From positions 103,288,805 through 103,352,804 of the forward strand of contig NC_134541.1 in NCBI RefSeq assembly GCF_050624435.1: a DNA stretch of 64,000 nucleotides, written 5' to 3'. The number at the start of each line of letters is the position of its first letter. Position 1 is the stretch's first letter. Positions 53,322 through 63,075 of the stretch are shown one piece after another. Below the pieces are notes generated by a model. That model did no database searches. It was not told where the DNA came from and saw only the letters and a program-made list of their open reading frames with translations. The position numbers and the translations under genes were made by a program. The stretch is from Tenrec ecaudatus. Taxonomy: Eukaryota > Chordata > Mammalia > Afrosoricida > Tenrecidae.

Positions 53322-53630
53322 ACCGTGGTCGTTAGGTGACATCAAGTTGGTTCCAAGTCACAGTGATCTCACATAGTCCTGTGTCATCCCCACGATGGTC
53401 TTCATTTTCGCTGCCAGGGACTGGTCTCTCCTGAAGACATGTCCACAGTAAGTGAGCAAAGGCTCACCATCCTTGTTCTTAAGGAGCATTTTGACTGTCC
53501 TTCTTCCAGGACATATTGTCTGTTCTGTTGGCAGCCTGTGGTACTTTCAATATCCTTTGCCAACACCACCGTTCAAATGAATCAATTCTTCTTGAGTCTG
53601 TGTTTAACTCTCACATGCATATGAGGCTTA
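53322..53630 (-). mobile_element. RTE/BovB-type LINE, 3' part, internally deleted
   Basis: gtcgttaggtgacatcaagt, gccagggactggtctctcct, cttaaggagcattttgactg, ggcagcctgtggtactttca, ctcacatgcatatgagg. Confidence 0.88.
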
Positions 53631-53631
53631 A

Positions 53632-53820
53632 ATTTCACTACCATCAAGGCAAATGGGACTCACAGTGACCCTACAGGACAGGTCGGTCAGTTTCTGAGGC
53701 TGTAACTCTTGATAAGAGCAGAGAGCCTACCCTTTCTCCTGAGGAGCAGCGGGTGGTTTCCAACCACTGACCTAGATGTCACCAGCCCAATATACCCTCT
53801 CACCCACCACCAGGGCTCCT
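53632..53820 (-). repeat. AfroSINE-type SINE
   Basis: gggactcacagtgaccctac, ataagagcagagagcctacc, gagcagcgggtggtttccaa, caccaccagggctcc. Full length. Confidence 0.85.
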
Positions 53821-53829
53821 TTTGTTTAA

Positions 53830-54245
53830 TATTAGGCTTCCTAAATCTTAACCCTTAGTCATGGGAGCCGCATCCCCATCTCAAACCAAGCCCGCTTCCA
53901 GCACCTCGGCATCAGCAGCGACTAGTCAGGGCCCCGCCTCCTGGTTAATAAGCTGGGAGCAGACGGAGCGCTACGGTACAGCTCAAGATGAGTTGTTCCA
54001 AAGGAGGCAGTTTAATGAGCAGCCGTTTGAATTGAGACCAATTTTAAAGTGTTTTTTGTTTTCCACCAACCATCATAGAAATTGCGACAAATGATGTGTT
54101 AATTCTGCTCCCTCGCGGGTCTCCGACGTGGCAAAGGGTGAATTTTAAATTGTTTGATCGGAATTAGCAGCATTAGTCACTGCAGATAGCCTTTTCATTT
54201 CCACAGAGTTGCCAAGGGAGCAAAAAATAGAACTGGCTCGAAGGG
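53830..54245. promoter_or_regulatory. Candidate conserved noncoding element (homeodomain-type motifs)
   Basis: The largest block of repeat-free, AT-rich text in the window. Cores: gtttaatgagcag (~54010), gtgttaattctgc (~54096), gaattagcagcattagtcac (54161-54180), plus caattttaaagtg and cctggttaataagctg (~53940). Composition and motif density resemble developmental enhancers; conservation not testable here. Confidence 0.42.
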
Positions 54246-54391
54246 GTCTGGGCGGCAGATGTGTTGGAGGTTGGAGAGGCCGAGTAACCCTTCTGGTGGA
54301 ATATTCTGGAAGCAGGTACCTGGTGTCAGTCCCACTTTCACACTTCCTGAGGGCGAGCCCCTCTGGAAGCGGCCGTGGCCCTGCTAGCCTT

Positions 54392-54594
54392 GTAGGTAGG
54401 TGCCATTGGGTCAAACCCGGTTCACAGTGACTCTATAGGACAGCGTAGAACTGCCCTGTTGGAGTGTCCTAAGCTATCTTCTTTATGGGACGAGAGAGCC
54501 TGATCTCTCTCCGGTCTCATTGCTGGGTGGGTTCAGATTGCCAACCTTCTGTTTCTTGGCCAAGCACTGACCAATATGGCATCTGGGCTCCTCC
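54392..54594 (-). repeat. AfroSINE-type SINE
   Basis: ggtgccattgggtcaaaccc, gactctataggacagcgtag, gagagagcctgatctctctc, caatatggcatctgggctcc. Confidence 0.82.
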
Positions 54595-54654
54595 CCTCCC
54601 AGCCCTGCCTGGGCTGTCCATCCACCCACACACACACTCATGTCTCCATTACCA

Positions 54655-54832
54655 AAACCCCACTGCCACCAGGTGCTTCTAATCCATGGAGAGCCTGTAG
54701 GACAGCGTAGAACTGCCCCTGTGGGTTTCCCAGACTGACTCTTTACCGCAGCAGCAGGCTCATCTTTCTCCCCAGGAGAACCTGGGCTAGCAGCCCCACA
54801 GGTGACACGCACTGCCACCAGGCCCCGAGTCC
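54655..54832 (-). repeat. AfroSINE-type SINE
   Basis: ccccactgccaccaggtgct, acagcgtagaactgcccctg, agcaggctcatctttctccc, cactgccaccaggcccc. Confidence 0.82.
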
Positions 54833-54974
54833 TCCAGGCGTGTTCAGGAAAAAAAAAACCTTCTTCTAGGCCTGTGCCGATGGGGAGGAGGGCGCAGTGC
54901 TGCGTTCTGCTGTGAGTGGGGCTGCCTCCACGGCACCGGACCGCAAGCACACAGCGTGGCTGGGTCAGAGTCCT

Positions 54975-55417
54975 TGGGTGGGAAATGCCTCGGCCCTTGG
55001 CTTCGCACGAGAAAGAAATTCATGTGATCCACGTGGGTTTTTATAAAGGATAGAAGTTTCCGGCTTTACAGTAACTGAACACAGGCACCCTCATGGAATT
55101 GCACACGCACACGATGGCCTGAGGGGGGAGCGGGAGCGGGGAGCGGGAGCGGGAGCGTCTGCTGGGAGGCATGGTCAATGGTACGGGTTGACCCCATTGG
55201 CTGAATTAATCTCACCTTGCCTACTTCGAGCCAACCCAGGTATACCATCCACCTACATGTGCCACCAACCTGGCTCAAGGGCCTGAATTGGTGCATGCCC
55301 TTTACCCTTTCTTGACTTCCAACTTCCTGTAGAGCGCTGGGGGGAGGGGGGAGCCTTGGCATGTAGAGGAGCAACCCCTGGTTCCTGCTCTGCTACCTAA
55401 CAGCTAGATCTTCCTGG
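54975..55417 (-). mobile_element. Retroviral-type LTR, copy 2, reverse
   Basis: Reverse of 46400-46856: gagaaagaaattcatgtgat, gtttttataaaggatagaag (TATA region), gggaggcatggtcaatggta, ttgaccccattggctgaatt, gcctgaattggtgcatgccc, gttcctgctctgctacctaa. Includes a (GGGAGC)n run at 55126-55158 absent from copy 1. Confidence 0.65.
55126..55158. repeat. (GGGAGC)n minisatellite in LTR
   Basis: Five or six near-perfect hexamer units. Confidence 0.85.
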
Positions 55418-55489
55418 GTCCCTGAGGGCCCCCTGAGCCAGCCTCCATTGGGAACGTTTCATCTCACGGAGAAGCTTCCAAAACCCACA

Positions 55490-55625
55490 AAACCAAACTG
55501 ACTGCCATGGAGCTGATGCGGACTCAGGGCAACTCAGTAAGACAGCATAGAGCCCTCCCAGTGCGTTTCCAAGACTGCGACTCTCACCGGAGCGAACTCT
55601 CTTTCCTGAGAGAGGCAATCAACCC
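55490..55625 (-). repeat. AfroSINE-type SINE, truncated
   Basis: actgccatggagctgatgcg, gtgcgtttccaagactgcga, gcgaactctctttcctgaga. Confidence 0.65.
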
Positions 55626-55673
55626 GCCTGCTTCCAGCCATGGAGGCATGAAGGGCAAGACAGTAACCACGGC

Positions 55674-55691
55674 GGGGGGGGGGGGGGGGGG
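55674..55691. repeat. Poly(G) run
   Basis: 18 consecutive G bases, then gtgtgtgg. Another G13 run is at 52636-52648. Confidence 0.95.
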
Positions 55692-55731
55692 TGTGTGGAG
55701 GGCGCGCGAGCAAAGACACAATGGGAGTCTG

Positions 55732-55799
55732 ATGAGCTGCTGAATGGACAACTGATGATCCGCTCTGCAACCCTTCCCCCAATTCACAAGGAAATGTTG
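55732..55799 (+). repeat. Short unclassified dispersed repeat, copy 5
   Basis: gaatggacaactgatgatcc, gctctgcaacccttccccca, attcacaagg. Minus strand reads ELGEGLQSGSS as in copy 1. Confidence 0.55.
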
Positions 55800-55808
55800 T
55801 TCTTTGGT

Positions 55809-55844
55809 TCTTGTTTGTTTGTTTGTTTGTTTGTTTGTTTGTTT
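55809..55844. repeat. (GTTT)n microsatellite
   Basis: Nine GTTT units; probably a decayed retroelement tail. Confidence 0.93.
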
Positions 55845-56053
55845 CAACACCCCAGCGGCTTATCCTTCCTCCTGGAATAAGAACGGAAGCCCTGGTCAAC
55901 GTGACCTCACCTAGCTCATTCTCTCAAAGAGCACTATGCTCAAGGCAGACGTACTTCACTCCTGAAGATTAGCTGCTTGTGGTTGTGGTTGTGGTCGTGC
56001 GGAGTCAGCACCTTCTTCTGGATGTCTTCATAGCTTGTCCGTGAGCACACCCC

Positions 56054-57134
56054 TGTGGAAGTCACATAATCTGCTGTCAATTTGAGAGGACTAAGAGTGA
56101 AAGGGAGGCATTTAGCCTGTCCATCAGGTCACAGCTTGATGACCTCATTTGGAGGCTGTAAGGAGATAAATAGCTCGATGGGGGTGTGAGGTAGTTAGTT
56201 TATTGTGCCAACCTGTCCCATAAACACATGTGGGATTAATTGAAGGGCGGAGAGATAAATGGCTCAACAAGCCTCGCCTTTCTTGTCTCCCGCTCTTTGA
56301 TCATGAGACCAGTGTGTGGCTGCCTTGCTTGTTCTATGCCTCAATTTGCAAGCTTCACTACCTGTGGGACACCTAACCCGTGGACTGTGTCGCTGTAATT
56401 TGAGGTTCCTTCGAGACCTGCTTCACCACACCATTGGAATTTACATCTCTTAAACTGGGGACTGACTATTGGTGACCTGGCTGACTGTTGGTGACCTGCC
56501 TTGCTGTTTGCTGCCTGTGCCCGGATAGCCTGAATTGCTCTACAGAGGACTACCTGGCGGCCCTCAAACTTGAAGGACTGCCAGTGTCTCACAACTGTAT
56601 CACAGGAGTGAGTTGCACTGAGCCATTTGTACTGCTTTATAATTTAATTAGCCATTTATTTCTTGTTATATATCTATCTGTATAAATACATATAAAATTA
56701 TTAGAGTTCTGGTTTTGTTTCTCTAGAGAACCCTGTCTAACACAGGGTAGAATACATGATCACTCCCTGCAAGACATTACTGATGATGAGCCTGATGGAG
56801 TTACAGTGATGGAGCCAGAGCCCTGGGAGCTGGAGGAGCCACGTGGAGACCCACACTAGTGCTGAGGTGCTGCTACCACCACTGGATCCACAAGACTTTC
56901 CACCCACTGGCCTGTGATCTTCCTGCATTCAGCATCTTTGCAGATGTTGCATGAGTCTGAAGAGGACTTTATAGATTGGTATCAGACATGTGAGCTAATA
57001 TTGGACTTATGGACTTGATCTGGACTGGGATGGGATGTTTCCTCAATATTCAATTGCTCTTGTATGTAAATCTCTTTCTTATACACACATGCATGTCAAT
57101 GAATTTGTTTCTCTAGTCAACCCGGACTAACACA
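56054..57134 (+). mobile_element. Solo LTR, ERVL-like, interrupted by a second LTR
   Basis: 5' part 56054-56186: tggaagtcacataatctgct, cacagcttgatgacctcatt, ggagataaatagctcgatgg, as in the LTR at 39164. 3' part 56745-57134: gagctggaggagccacgtgg, actggatccacaagactttc, gtcaacccggactaacaca. Together they rebuild one LTR plan around the inserted one. acccc-type bases flank both ends. Confidence 0.78.
56187..56744 (+). mobile_element. Inner solo LTR, ERVL-like, 558 bases
   Basis: Starts tgaggtagttagtttattgt, ends ctctagagaaccctgtctaa caca. Flanks gggtg (56182-56186) and gggta (56745-56749) fit a 5-base duplication. Close to 51510-52033 in its first 150 bases. Confidence 0.8.
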
Positions 57135-58044
57135 CACCCCCAGCAGGCAGGCTTCCTTCCCCTTCTGAGAGCTGTCTGCCAGAGGGGCTGCTACTGCAGA
57201 GGGAATGGCAGCAAGATGAGTGGCCGGCAGAGAACATTCTGGAGCCTGTGAGGGTGGTGAGGGTGGAAAAGGGCAGAGGGGAAAGGCCACAGCTCTCACT
57301 GTGAGTCTCTCCTCTGAGGCAGACTGGGGAGGGAGCCAAAAGGGTTCCCAGGACTGGGAGGTGGAAGGGGTCACAGGGAGAGCTGCTGAGTGGTGGTGGC
57401 ACCCTGTGACAGGACAGAACCCCGGGCCTCCACAGTTACACTTCCTGCTCAGCCCGGCTTCATGGCTTTTAAGTGGCAGGCAGCAATTTATTTTCTTTCC
57501 CGCTCATGGGTCTCCCTTAGGAATGAGGGTGGGAAGTGGGGGCTCAGGGAGCCGTTGGAGAACATCAAATGAGCTAGCTTGGTCATCACAGAGCATGCAT
57601 AAACCCTTTCCATTAATTTCACCAATGGTTTCTTCCTCAGGAGTGTTTTCCTGGCCATGAAGAAGCCACTCGGCACGCCCAGGGTGCCGGGGCGCAAGGA
57701 TGCATGCTCCATTGGTCTGGAGCCAACCCGGGCATGCTCAGAGAGGGTGATGTGGGTGAAAAGTGCCTCCGAGGACAGTCCTGGCAGCCCGCCTCCGACA
57801 ACACTGCTCACCGAAAATGAGTCTGCTAAACAAGGCCACTACATCCCTGAAACCGAGGGACAGGGCCCCGAGCAGCGGGCATGGACTCCAGTGCCTGCTG
57901 GCCGTGTGAGGATGCGGCAGGACAAGACCAGGCACTCTCTGTTACGGTGACGGGCCCCGCGTGTCGGCACTGACTCGGGGCCATGCAGCAGCTAATACCT
58001 TCAGTCCACTGCTTCGGGGCTTCCTGAGTGCTTCCCTCCAAATG
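57135..58044. other. Unique sequence, nothing recognised
   Basis: About 900 bases, GC-mixed. A 146-codon plus frame (57220-57660) and two minus frames have no recognisable domain or splice support. Confidence 0.45.
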
Positions 58045-58188
58045 CAAACCACATTCACTGCCATTGAGCACAAACTGCCCCACAGCAACCCCACCCCACC
58101 CCCCGCCCCCCGAGGACCTGCCCTAGTGGGATTCTGAGACTGTCACTGTTAGCGGAGTCGAAAGCCTGCCTTTCTCCCTCAGCCTGGG
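58045..58188 (-). repeat. AfroSINE-type SINE, diverged
   Basis: cactgccattgagcacaaac, ctagtgggattctgagactg, ggagtcgaaagcctgccttt. Confidence 0.7.
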
Positions 58189-59095
58189 TTAGTTTCATGT
58201 CCACAGCAGTCCGTCCTGAACGTATCAGCTTGTCCTTGGCAGAGTGGAAGCCAAGGACCCTCAGCCAGCTTGGTGGGGACAAGGGTCTGCACACAGTTAA
58301 ACGCTCAACTGCTATGGGACAGTCTGGCTCTTGACCTCTGGAGAGACCCCTTGGAAGGAGGATGTGGTGAACTGCTTTTGTAAACCCGGCCGCGGGGGAA
58401 GAGGGGTGACGCAGGGCAAATGGGGGCAGGTAACAGCTCTCTGTCTCATCTGTTTGCTGTGAGTTGAAGCCGATTCGGTGGCACATCCAGCTGCCTCCCT
58501 GACTGGTGGGCCTTGCTCCTCACTTTTTTCCCCCACCCCACCCCCCTCAATTCGGGAAATGTGGGAGGACTTGAAACGAGGGAACAGAATGGAGTTGTGC
58601 AGCCTTAAAGTGGAACTTCATGTTGTGTTTTCACAACTCAGGGTCAAGTCAGCTCGGCAGGTCTCTGTGCATGTACACATGTGTGCGTCCGTGTGTCTGT
58701 GCACTCGCCCACCAGTGCTACAGATCAAACCAAAGCCAGGGTCTGGGGAGAGAGGAAAAAACAGGCAACAAAATTCAAAAACATAAGAGCAGAGTTACTG
58801 CTCTGAAAGACACTAGCAGAACCCCCAAGATTATGGTCCTTAAACACCCTTCAAGCCTGGAGCTGAGCCCCCCACTGCGCACCCACCCCCCCCCAGGGGG
58901 ATCAGCTGTCAGCAACAGCAGCGACAAGACTATAAAGGGAACACAGGGAGAGTCCTTGAGAACGGACCGCCAGCAACCTAATAGTGTAAATCTTTACATG
59001 AACTATGAATGATCTGAACACATCAATCCTTAAAACAGAAGTTGTCGAATTGGAGAAAAGAGTGAGACAGACTGTATGTTAAGTGCACATAGAGT
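58189..59095. other. Mostly unique sequence, nothing recognised
   Basis: The end (58940-59090) is A-rich and may belong to the old L1 that follows. No supported gene. Confidence 0.4.
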
Positions 59096-59096
59096 T

Positions 59097-59228
59097 AGTG
59101 GGTTATACAGAAAGCTGAGCATCAGCTGCTAACCTCAAAGTCAGCAGTTCAAACCCTCCAGCCACTCTGAGGAAAGAGAGATGAGGTTGTCTGCTTCCAC
59201 ACAGAGTTAACGGTCTCTTTCAAAACTC
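59097..59228 (+). repeat. AfroSINE-type SINE
   Basis: gttagtgggttatacagaaa, cctcaaagtcagcagttcaa, gagatgaggttgtctgcttc. 3' end lost at the L1 junction. Confidence 0.8.
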
Positions 59229-60155
59229 TATAGAGAACTACAACACCTTAGTAAGCAAAACAGCTCAGTCAAAAAATGGGTACAAGACATGAAGAATTTA
59301 GTAAAGATGACATGCCGACAGCCAACAATCACAGGAAGAAGTGCTCGCATTCATTCGCCATGAGAGAATTCCAAATTAAAACAAGAACGAGCTATCATCT
59401 CACCTTAGCAAAACTTAAAAAGCAAAAACAGAACATAATAAATCCTGGAGAGGATGTGGAGAGATGTGAACACTCAGACACTGTGGGATTCTAGAATTGC
59501 ACAACACTATGGAAATCAGTCTGGCATCTCCTTAAACAAATGCAAACACAAATACCTTAGGAGCCTGCAATCTGGCTACTGGGCATGTACACTAAAGAAA
59601 TAAAGAACAAAACGGAACATACATGCACCCATGTTTATTGCCGCAATTTCAAGAATAGCAAAAAGATGGAAACATTCAAAAACTCTGACGATGGAGGACT
59701 GGATATACAAACTCTGGTGCATTCATATACAGTAGAATACTGTGCAAGCTTTTTTTAAAAAAAGACAATTTTGTCAAACACCTTAATACATTTACCAAAT
59801 TAGAGAACATTATGCTCAGCAGTCAGTCGATCTCATAAAGATAAATGATCTACGACACCATTATTATAAATTTTAAAGGATGCTTTTCACAGTAAAGGAT
59901 AAGACTGTAGAGGCTATGATGAGGCCAGGGCTGGGGGAGCGGAGGGTGGCGGGGTGGGGGGAGGAGGGGGGAAGGGACAGGAAGTAAAGAGGGGTGGCGG
60001 GGAGGGGAGAAACACATATACAGGGGGGTAAATGGGCTACTTTCACTGACTTGGTATGAGGGGCTGTGTAAATCACAGAGGGTAGGTTGGTGTACATTGT
60101 ATTCCCCAAACAAATGAGAAAAAATAAAGAACGTGTATATAAATAAATAACAGCA
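59229..60155 (+). mobile_element. Old L1, ORF2 end and 3' UTR
   Basis: tatagagaactacaacacct, gtcaaaaaatgggtacaaga, cctggagaggatgtggagag, gcaatctggctactgggcat, gcaaaaagatggaaacattc, gagaacattatgctcagcag, G-rich tract near 59940, and an aataaag tail. Diverged but in complete order. Confidence 0.88.
59276..59494 (+). pseudogene. L1 ORF2 C-terminal remnant
   Basis: 72 codons containing KKCSHSFAMREFQIKTRTSY then HLTLAKLKKQ and NPGEDVERCEHSDTVGF, the known zinc-knuckle-proximal C-terminus of L1 ORF2. The CCHC-region tryptophans and cysteines are mostly gone and a stop ends it early. No enzyme domain remains. Confidence 0.82.
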
Positions 60156-60289
60156 AAGTTACAACTAAAAAGAGAGAGAAAGGTCACAGCCTTAAAACGC
60201 CTCCAGATTCCTTACCCATTCGATGCCAACGTGGGTCTGTGGCTCTAAAAGTAGAAGAGGGCTTGGGTTCTTTTGTGACGTTCAAGTTA

Positions 60290-60402
60290 GTTGCAACAAA
60301 CAAAAAGATTTAAAAGTCTTGGAAACTCTGTGTTAGCTAAGGTCACTGAGAGTCAGACTGGGCTCAGTGACAGTGCGTTTCCTTGTGGTCTTTGAATGGT
60401 GT
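60290..60402 (+). repeat. AfroSINE-type SINE, partial
   Basis: gtcttggaaactctgtgtta, ggtcactgagagtcagactg, gctcagtgacagtg. Weak. Confidence 0.5.
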
Positions 60403-60536
60403 ACTGATTTCAGAGAAACCCACTTTAGATCCCCGGTGACACAGCGCCAGGTGCACCAATGAATTTTAATGACGTGGAGTACAAAGTGTTTATGGATGTG
60501 TTTTCATATTCCACATTGTAACCCTCCTTTAAGAAA

Positions 60537-60750
60537 ATGTCACTTGTCAAGTTTTGATGTGGTATCAAAGAAGACTGCCCACACTGCTATGAAAAGGCTA
60601 TTGAAATCCTCCGCCTTTTCCAGTTCCTTCTCCGTGTGAGTCCGGATCTTCTTCATAGTTCTTCCGTCAAAATTGCTTTGGGAACAGATTGCAGAAACAG
60701 ATATGAGAATCCAGCTGTTTTCCACTGAGCGAGACGTCAAAGAGATCAGC
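60537..60750 (-). other. Candidate terminal coding exon or exon-like relic, unknown gene
   Basis: On the minus strand a tactaac branch-type motif (near 60778) and a T-rich run lead to ctcgctcag, then an open frame reading SWILISVSAICSQSNFDGRT and EKAEDFNSLFIAVWAVFFDT before a TGA at 60537-60539. A cattaaaa signal follows about 75 bases later. No repeat is visible here. The peptide is unlike low-complexity shadows but I do not recognise it. Could equally be a pseudogene piece or chance. Confidence 0.28.
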
Positions 60751-60934
60751 AAAAATTAAAACAATGCCACTCTTCTTAGTTAGTAAAACTTTTAAAAGCT
60801 ATTTTTAACCCCCAAAAAATTACATTAGGGAAAAAAAGAGTCCGTGGTCCAAATGTCTTGCCTTTGCATTGTGATCATGTAGACATGTGGCTGATCTTCA
60901 TTACGTCGTTGCTGTTTCCTACTGAGGAGAGTCT

Positions 60935-61292
60935 GCTTGCAGGACCCTGCAGGTGGAGTTAAAGTGGGCTTCCAAGTCTGATCTTTACCCGGGGAGGGGG
61001 GAGCAGGGAGAGAGGGGGATAAAAAAGAGGACCTGATGCCAAGGGCTCAAGTGGAGAGCAAATGTTTTGAGAATGATGAGGGCAAAGAATGTACAGATGT
61101 GCTTTACACAATTGATGTATGTGTGGATTGTCATAAGAGTTGTATGAGCCCCTAATAAAATGTTTTTTAAAAAAGACTGATCTTTACCAAAGCAGATTGC
61201 CACGTCTTCTCGAACAGCGCAGCTGGTGGATTTGAACCACTGCCCTTCCAGTTAGCAGCCAACTGCTTAAACATTATGCTACCAGAGCTCTT
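60935..61292 (-). repeat. AfroSINE-type SINE, second subtype, split by an L1 tail
   Basis: Left part ggtggagttaaagtgggctt, right part cagattgccacgtcttctcg, gctggtggatttgaaccact, gttagcagccaactgcttaa, accagagctct. The L1 tail at 60990-61176 sits inside. Confidence 0.75.
60990..61176 (+). mobile_element. Young L1 family tail inserted in SINE (copy I)
   Basis: ggagagagggggataaaaaa, gatgccaagggctcaagtgg, gagttgtatgagcccctaat. Flanked by ctgatctttacc at 60978-60989 and 61177-61188 (12-base duplication). Only the last ~185 bases inserted; single tail. Confidence 0.92.
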
Positions 61293-61477
61293 ATTTTCCA
61301 CTAAAGCCACTCCGCGTGCGTGTCTTAGGGGAAAGTTTACACAACAAATTAGATTCCCAATTCTAATTCATTCACAAATTTTGTTCCTGGGGGTTGGTTA
61401 CAATCTCTGTAACATTCCCACTGATTTTTGCTTTGGAATAAAGTATTGATGTGATCTGGTATGGTTGATTGTTTAAG

Positions 61478-61668
61478 CAGTGGTTCTCAATCTTCCTAAT
61501 GCCTCGACCCATTCATACAGTTCCTCATGTGGTGGTGACCCCCCCAACCATAAAATTATTTTTGTTGCTACTTCATAACTGTCATTTTGCTACTGTTATG
61601 AATCGGGTGACCCCTGTGAAAGGTCATTTGACCCCAAGGGGTCACGACCCACAGGTTGAGAACCGCTA
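61478..61668 (-). mobile_element. SPIN-type nonautonomous hAT element
   Basis: Termini cagtggttctcaatcttcct and ggttgagaaccgcta form inverted repeats; interior gttcctcatgtggtggtgac, gcatttgcta-like text (cattttgctactgttatgaa), tttgaccccaaggggtcacg. gtttaag flanks both ends (61471-61477, 61669-61675), a near 8-base duplication. Matches my memory of SPIN nonautonomous elements. No transposase. Confidence 0.9.
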
Positions 61669-61684
61669 GTTTAAGGGGCCATGG

Positions 61685-61812
61685 TCCCCACAGGTGTTAT
61701 TGTTCCCAAGGCTAGCCATCCTTACAGGAGCAGAAAGCCCCATCTTTCTCCAAAGGAGTAGCTGATGTGTTTGAATCAGTGACCATGTGGGGAAGCCCAA
61801 CACGTCCCCATA
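61685..61812 (-). repeat. AfroSINE-type SINE, partial
   Basis: ccttacaggagcagaaagcc, ccatctttctccaaaggagt, tgtttgaatcagtgaccatg. Confidence 0.75.
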
Positions 61813-62027
61813 GAACTGCCAAGGCCCCTTTGTTTATTGGGTAGGCCCATCTGTGCTTCGGATGAAAGCTGACCTCTAAGGTTGGCTTCAGTTCCAGGGT
61901 AAAGGCCTATCTTGGAGCGATAGTCTTAGGATCCCATCCTCCCCACTCTCTATCCATCCAGGGCTTGTCGGGTGCAGATTAAAAGGTGATGCTGACTCGT
62001 GGAAACTTCCCATCATGCACCAAACCC

Positions 62028-62232
62028 AAACCAAACCCACTGCCATCCAGTCAATGCCAACTCCTCGAACCCCTATAGGACAAGGTAGACTTCCCCTGGG
62101 GGTTTCTGAGACTGTCACTCTTTACCAGAGTAGAAAGCCTCATCTTTCTCCTGCAGGACAGCTGCTGCATTTGAACTGCTGGACTTGCGGTTAGCAGCCC
62201 AACATGTACCCACTATGCCACGAGGACTCCTC
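62028..62232 (-). repeat. AfroSINE-type SINE
   Basis: ccactgccatccagtcaatg, ctataggacaaggtagactt, gagtagaaagcctcatcttt, ttgaactgctggacttgcgg, cactatgccacgaggactcc. Full length. Confidence 0.93.
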
Positions 62233-62504
62233 CACCATGCGCAGGCCAGCAGAATCCCAGCTGCAAGCAGATGCTCGCAGGTAGGAACAGGTGTGAACTG
62301 GTGCTCAGAGATGGAATCCCCTAGGACCACCAAGGGGCCATGGACAGGACACCACCAGCATCAGTTATGGCCTCGGAGCAGGCGTGCCTCCTTCCCGGCA
62401 GCACTTCTGTGACGAGCAAATAGGGTTCCACCCCAGAGCAGGCCTGGCCCAGAGCAGGCCGACCAATGCCACGAGATTCCCAGCCACGCGGCTGCCAAGC
62501 AGAG
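62233..62504. other. Unique sequence, nothing recognised
   Basis: Lead-in to the candidate element that follows; no repeat seen. Confidence 0.35.
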
Positions 62505-62690
62505 CTGGGGGACGGAGCATTAGTGCCGGAAACTGCTGCTAATGGCCCTCAAATCATTCCATTAAAAGTTGTAGTGATGTCTGCAGCCGAAGCCTGGCCT
62601 GCTGGGAAGGCCATTGGGTTAATCAAAAGAAGAGGACAGCTCCCCATCTCCTCTTAATTAACTAATTAGGGCCACTGCCGACTCAGCAGA
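62505..62690. promoter_or_regulatory. Candidate conserved noncoding element, homeodomain-motif cluster
   Basis: Repeat-free with a dense run of binding-site-like words: agcattagtgcc, ctgctaatggccctc, tccattaaaagttg, ggttaatcaaaag (TCF/LEF-like tail), gccattggg (CCAAT), and cttaattaactaattaggg at 62653-62671. Typical of developmental enhancers; inference from composition only. Confidence 0.45.
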
Positions 62691-62924
62691 ACGAAGAGGC
62701 AGCCAATGACCCTTGCGGGGAGGCAAGGCAAGCAGTGGCAGCCAGCCCATACCCACAGGAGGAACTGGGCACCCGCAAGAGAGGGCTGCTCTCGCTGGGG
62801 GAGGCAGGGCTTCCAGACCCAGATACCTGCCACTCTGCCACCCTCTAGTGTGAGTCTCAGACCAGGCCGGTTTACCTGGGCCATGGAGTTCTCTTGGACC
62901 AAACCCAGCACCGAGCCAGCTGCC

Positions 62925-63075
62925 CCTGAGTCCACTGCAACTCACTGGAACTGTGCTCCCCGGGGCTCTGTCGGAGGCTGGTTTGTTGGATGCACTTGGC
63001 CAGGGCCTGCTTCTGAGGCAACCGTCTTGGTTAGCAGCCACGTGCTTTCACCTTTTGCACTACCCAGGGACTCTG
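62925..63075 (-). repeat. AfroSINE-type SINE, second subtype
   Basis: gagtccactgcaactcactg, ggttagcagccacgtgcttt, gcactacccagggactc. Confidence 0.65.
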
